A stretch of DNA of 16,373 nucleotides, from contig CAZWIA010000024.1 of NCBI GenBank assembly GCA_964633955.1, positions 1-16,373 on the forward strand, written 5' to 3'. The notes beneath the pieces were generated by a model. It was not told the DNA's origin. It did not search any database and saw only the letters and a program-made list of their open reading frames with translations. This document shows, one piece after another, positions 14,005 to 16,373 of the stretch. The position numbers were made by a program, and so were the translations under genes. The DNA is from JAQBQQ01 sp964633955. GTDB taxonomy: Bacteria; Patescibacteriota; Gracilibacteria; Peribacterales; Peribacteraceae. Position 1 is the first letter of the stretch, and each line of letters starts with the position of its first letter.

Positions 14005-14904
14005 TCAATCTGTCACGGAAAGGAGAGGTTGGCCATCCAAGGTGAGTTCCACGCGGTCCACCTCCGAAAACTGCTCCAGGGTCCGCCCAATCTGGGCCTG
14101 CATCCCTTGCGTGCGGCATGTGCCGGGCAGCTGCGCCAACGCCGAGAGATCCAGCCGCACCGCTCCGCCGGCCCGCGTGAGGCGTGAGACCGTCACCCCC
14201 GCCGGGAGCGCCGTCTCCGCGCCCGCTTGCCGCTCTCGGTCGGTTGGCCCAGCCAGGAGCTCGCGCAGCGCGGCGGCTACGGGATCCTCCGCGCTCCCCA
14301 CGCGGCGGGGAAAGCCGCGCACCTCTCCGCATCGCTGACGGTCCGGGTCCGCCCGCGTGTCCAAGAAGTAAGCCAAGATCGTGCGCGCCTCCGTATCCAT
14401 GAACACCACCGGCACACTCGTCTGCCCCAGGAACTCGCCAGTGGCACGATCCACGGCCGTAAGGAGCAGGGCGCCGCTCTGGCCAAAGGGATCGCTGTAG
14501 CTGATCTGCGCACTGAAGCCGCTGTCATCCTGCGTCGCCATCCCCTCCGCCAGTACGGAACCGTCCACGTCTTGAAGCCGGTACTGCACGTCCGCGTCCG
14601 TCCCGGACGCCTGCCCGCGCAGCGGGAGCGGCAGGCCAGCCGTCTCCCCGGGCTGCGGGGCTTCCACCGCAAAGGTGACGCCGGGCGCTTCCGTGACCGT
14701 CTCCACGAACACCGTGCCGTCCGGCAGCGCGCACTGGCGCGGGAAGCTCTCCATCACCGGATGCCCGGCCGCCACGCAGCTCGTGAAATCGTGCGGCGGG
14801 GCTGTTTGGGTAAAGCATCCATCGGAACACTGCGTCACTAGGAAGATCCCCCCAAAGAGGACTGCATACCCCAGGCCCAGCGCCACGATCTCCTGTCTGC
14901 TCAT
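14005..14904 (-). CDS. Gmad2-GerMN domain envelope protein
   Basis: A 299-residue membrane-anchored protein. A hydrophobic helix at 8-25 (ALGLGYAVLFGGIFLVTQ) anchors it; TQC at 24-26 does not make a good lipobox. Residues 40-68 carry a Cys motif (F-TSCVAAGHPVMESFPRQC) seen in short extracytoplasmic domains. Residues about 78-168 match Gmad2, the Ig-like domain of spore germination proteins (VEAPQPGETAGLPLPLRGQA, later LLLTAVDRATGE). Residues about 175-292 match GerMN (ILAYFLDT, DPVAAALRELLAGPTDRE, LPAGVTVSRL, GAVRLDLSALA, IGRTLEQFSEVDRVELTLDG). In Bacillus GerM such domains bind envelope components during sporulation; here no spore genes are seen, so a general wall or envelope role is inferred. 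The ATG at 14904 is preferred; ATG 14913 and 14967 are alternatives. A possible promoter places transcription start at the ATG. Confidence 0.87.
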   Translation of the reverse strand: MSRQEIVALGLGYAVLFGGIFLVTQCSDGCFTQTAPPHDFTSCVAAGHPVMESFPRQCALPDGTVFVETVTEAPGVTFAVEAPQPGETAGLPLPLRGQASGTDADVQYRLQDVDGSVLAEGMATQDDSGFSAQISYSDPFGQSGALLLTAVDRATGEFLGQTSVPVVFMDTEARTILAYFLDTRADPDRQRCGEVRGFPRRVGSAEDPVAAALRELLAGPTDRERQAGAETALPAGVTVSRLTRAGGAVRLDLSALAQLPGTCRTQGMQAQIGRTLEQFSEVDRVELTLDGQPLLSVTD

Positions 14905-14911
14905 GGGGACC

Positions 14912-14939
14912 ATGCTACGCGGGACGCGCGGATCATCAA
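14912..14939 (-). promoter_or_regulatory. Possible leaderless promoter of Gmad2-GerMN gene
   Basis: Minus-strand TTGATG (14934-14939, 4/6), 16-bp spacer and TAGCAT (14912-14917, 4/6). Start would be near 14905, one base before ATG 14904. If real it rules out the two upstream ATGs as starts. Confidence 0.3.
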
Positions 14940-14986
14940 GACGCCTGAAACACGTCTGCGCCCGCACGCAAGCGATCTTCTACGCG

Positions 14987-15394
14987 CTACCACCCCAGCC
15001 AGAAGACGATCACGCCGGTGAGCACGGCGTTCACGGCATCATGCGCGGCCGCGATGGCGATGTAGGCCGCCGGCCGCTGCTCAAAGAGGCGATGCATCAC
15101 GGCACTGAGACCGGAGAAGACCAGCCAGATCCCCAGGCTCATGCCCGCCGCTTCCGCGACCGTATCCACGCTCAGGAGGCGCAATGCGTACCACAACCCC
15201 CACGCGAACACGGCCGCATGCAGGACGCTTGCGAGCATGGCCGGGAGCATGAAGGCCTTCATCTTGGCGGGATCCAAGTTCCCCATCCGCTGCCAGGCAC
15301 TGCCAAAGAGGAAGGGTGAATACCACAGGAACCCCAATACCATGCTAGCAATGACGGAGACGATGACAGCCAGGACCGGAATGTCTGAGAACAT
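14987..15394 (-). CDS. DUF1761-type integral membrane protein
   Basis: A 135-residue protein with four hydrophobic helices at about 6-25, 48-70, 82-102 and 110-133. The N-terminal pattern VLGFLWYSPFLFGSAWQRMG (19-38) matches the DUF1761 signature G-x-LWYSPxLFGxxW. The family has no established function. The ATG at 15394 matches the usual family start. There is no SD; the leader is pyrimidine-rich (CTCCTTTCCTCTCCT before ATG). A weak promoter is possible (TTTTCC, 17 bp, TACGAT) in the tail of the upstream terminator. The next gene starts 82 bp downstream, so it may be the first gene of the envelope block or a separate unit. Confidence 0.83.
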   Translation of the reverse strand: MFSDIPVLAVIVSVIASMVLGFLWYSPFLFGSAWQRMGNLDPAKMKAFMLPAMLASVLHAAVFAWGLWYALRLLSVDTVAEAAGMSLGIWLVFSGLSAVMHRLFEQRPAAYIAIAAAHDAVNAVLTGVIVFWLGW

Positions 15395-15442
15395 AGGAGA
15401 GGAAAGGAGTAGCCCTATCGTACGCCGTTATGCCGGCACGGA

Positions 15443-15471
15443 AAATGGCCAGTACCATGACGGTACTGGCC
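15443..15471 (-). terminator. Intrinsic terminator of the 167-aa gene
   Basis: A perfect 10-bp stem, GGCCAGTACC/GGTACTGGCC (15447-15456/15462-15471), with a 5-base loop. On the minus strand the stem is followed by ATTTTC. It begins 15 bp after the stop of the 167-aa gene. Confidence 0.75.
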
Positions 15472-15486
15472 GGCGGCCTGTGATGA

Positions 15487-15990
15487 TCAGATGCACGAGG
15501 TACCCGCCGTAAGCTGCGTTCCTAGCAGGCGCGGTTGAATGCGGGCGGCCAGCACGTCCAGGAACCCCCGCTGGAATTCCATCAGGACGATCGCCGCTTC
15601 CGTATCAGGATTGCCATCCGGGAGCCGCTCGTAATGCTGATCAAGCAATACAAGCAACCGGCTCAGAGCCACACGGTCCTTGGCATGCAGGATGCGGCCC
15701 ACCAGTACGCCCTGCTCGTACGCGCTGTAGGCAGACCAGTCCTCCATGTTCCTCTGCGATCCGTTCTGCATCCCCGTTTGGATGCCCCAGAGGAAATCGA
15801 TGATCTGCTGCCTCCAATCTTTGGCGGAGATGTTCGCCCGCGGCAGCGTATCCAGGATCTCCCCCAGCTGCGAGCGTGATGTTGAACCGCTGTACGAGGT
15901 CATGATCCCCGCCACCTGTGCCCCCGCGTTCCGCGCGGCGCCTGGCTCCTGCGGAATGGCCAGCCAGTACGACCTGAACTGCTCGTCCAT
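15487..15990 (-). CDS. Hypothetical 167-aa soluble protein
   Basis: Starts at ATG 15990 and ends TGA at 15487-15489. The protein is soluble and mostly helical, rich in Gln, Leu, Ala and Arg, with no signal peptide, membrane helix or metal-binding motif; its only Cys is the penultimate residue (GTSCI). Distinct stretches are DWRQQIIDFLWGIQTGMQNG, VLVGRILHAKDRVALSRLLV and EAAIVLMEFQRGFLDVLAAR. I do not recognise a family. The start is well supported: GGGGAG lies 5 bases upstream (15996-16001), the best SD in the window. A TTGACC-N17-TACAAC promoter, a structured leader and a strong terminator make it a self-contained transcription unit beside the envelope cluster, suggesting independent and perhaps high expression. 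Confidence 0.75.
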   Translation of the reverse strand: MDEQFRSYWLAIPQEPGAARNAGAQVAGIMTSYSGSTSRSQLGEILDTLPRANISAKDWRQQIIDFLWGIQTGMQNGSQRNMEDWSAYSAYEQGVLVGRILHAKDRVALSRLLVLLDQHYERLPDGNPDTEAAIVLMEFQRGFLDVLAARIQPRLLGTQLTAGTSCI

Positions 15991-15995
15991 TACGT

Positions 15996-16001
15996 CTCCC
16001 C
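15996..16001 (-). promoter_or_regulatory. Shine-Dalgarno site of the 167-aa gene
   Basis: GGGGAG on the minus strand, five bases before ATG 15990. It decides the start and contrasts with most genes here, which lack an SD. Confidence 0.65.
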
Positions 16002-16018
16002 ATGAATGACCATGACAA

Positions 16019-16050
16019 AGGCCCGTTTCCCCAAGACGTTCCTGGGGCCT
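16019..16050 (-). promoter_or_regulatory. Structured 5' leader with two exclusive stems
   Basis: In the mRNA of the 167-aa gene, AGGCCC (16050-16045) can pair with GGGCCT (16024-16019), followed by TTTG. Alternatively CCCCA (16047-16043) can pair with TGGGG (16033-16029). The stems share the same CCC, so only one can form. The first, with its short U-run, resembles an attenuator; it may also simply protect the 5' end, since transcription should start near 16046. Confidence 0.45.
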
Positions 16051-16052
16051 GC

Positions 16053-16081
16053 GTTGTAGGGCAGCTATTGTTGGGGGTCAA
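16053..16081 (-). promoter_or_regulatory. Sigma70-type promoter of the 167-aa gene
   Basis: Minus-strand TTGACC (16076-16081, 5/6), exactly 17 bp, then TACAAC (16053-16058, 4/6). Start near 16046 gives a leader of about 55 bases that begins at the GGCCCC stem and ends with the SD and ATG. Confidence 0.6.
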
Positions 16082-16373
16082 GGGTCTCTGAGAGCACTGT
16101 CTGTTTCTGGCTCAGGGAAACACTGTACAAATTGCCTCCTGAGGAACCTCCACTGTGTTGAAAGCACGCAAAAGCTTGCTCGCGCACTTTTACGTGGTCG
16201 GGACGATCCTTCACTGCGTTCAGGACAAGCTGAACTTGGTTCGTCTCGCCGTCCGCCTCCGGCGGACAGACTCGCTCAGGGTACCTGCCTGCCGGCAGGC
16301 AGGAACTTCTCGTCCAGCCGATGCCAGATGTCATCCTGAGTAGCACCGTAGGTGCGTATCGAAGGATGGTCGG
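16082..16373. repeat. Gene-free, repeat-rich stretch at window end
   Basis: No convincing gene. It holds TCCTTCACTGCGTTCAGGA (16207-16225), whose reverse complement belongs to the CCTGAxCG..GAAGG family; the hairpin GTCCGCC-TCC-GGCGGAC (16251-16267); ACTCGCTCAGGG (16270-16281), the reverse complement of the 2982-2993 repeat core; the perfect palindrome CCTGCCTGCCGGCAGGCAGG (16284-16303); and an imperfect hairpin at 16332-16368 with outer CATCCT/AGGATG and inner GCACC/GGTGC. This is a cluster of dispersed intergenic repeats. Confidence 0.65.

Noticed and set aside
14815..14850. Lipobox in the Gmad2-GerMN protein (FLVTQC)
   Set aside because: Gln directly before the Cys does not fit the usual small-residue position, so a membrane anchor is more likely.
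16065..16346. 93-aa minus-strand ORF at the window end
   Set aside because: Its first half is translated palindromes and dispersed repeats (CLPAGRYPERVCPPEAD), and its end contains the promoter of the 167-aa gene.
16207..16368. CRISPR array
   Set aside because: The repeats are short, inverted and of different kinds, without regular spacing.

Overview
The window is GC-rich (about 60% by eye), densely packed DNA from a bacterium. TGA is used as a normal stop by at least eight of the genes (for example the riboflavin kinase, RNase HII, lgt and TPM genes), so the code is the standard bacterial one. Compact Mur ligase, stand-alone riboflavin kinase, SLH, PKD, LemA/TPM and Gmad2-GerMN proteins, weak Shine-Dalgarno use, and intergenic repeats of a CCTGAG...CGAAGG type together suggest a Patescibacteria (CPR) genome, perhaps Peribacteria-like. 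That placement is inference from gene style only.

Left part (1-3460): a small coiled-coil gene on the minus strand, a long transketolase on the plus strand, a tRNA-Ser(UGA) with encoded CCA, and a spacer in which the last 19 bases of the tRNA body are repeated 105 bp downstream beside a repeat element. One or two small uncharacterised ORFs follow.

Middle part (3524-9318): a secreted SLH protein, then a riboflavin kinase domain protein and a short MurE-type Mur ligase coupled by an ATGA overlap and closed by an intrinsic terminator. A basic 85-residue minus-strand protein has a good, almost leaderless promoter. RNase HII, Lgt (prolipoprotein diacylglyceryl transferase, minus strand) and TsaD (tRNA t6A synthesis) follow; lgt and tsaD diverge from overlapping promoters.

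Right part (9381-15990, all minus strand) is an envelope block. In transcription order: a hypothetical 167-residue protein with its own promoter, structured leader, SD and terminator; a DUF1761-type membrane protein; a Gmad2-GerMN protein; LemA; a TPM-domain protein with a glycine-rich tail; a lipoprotein; a PKD-repeat membrane protein overlapping it by 4 bp; and a 28-residue membrane microprotein. The lipoprotein would be a substrate of the Lgt encoded in the same window. The last ~290 bases hold no convincing gene but several palindromes and copies of the intergenic repeat family.

The most unusual items are the tRNA-end duplication, the self-contained transcription unit at 15447-16081, the near-leaderless promoters, and the lipoprotein/PKD/microprotein unit. 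No CRISPR array, transposase, integrase or phage gene was seen.
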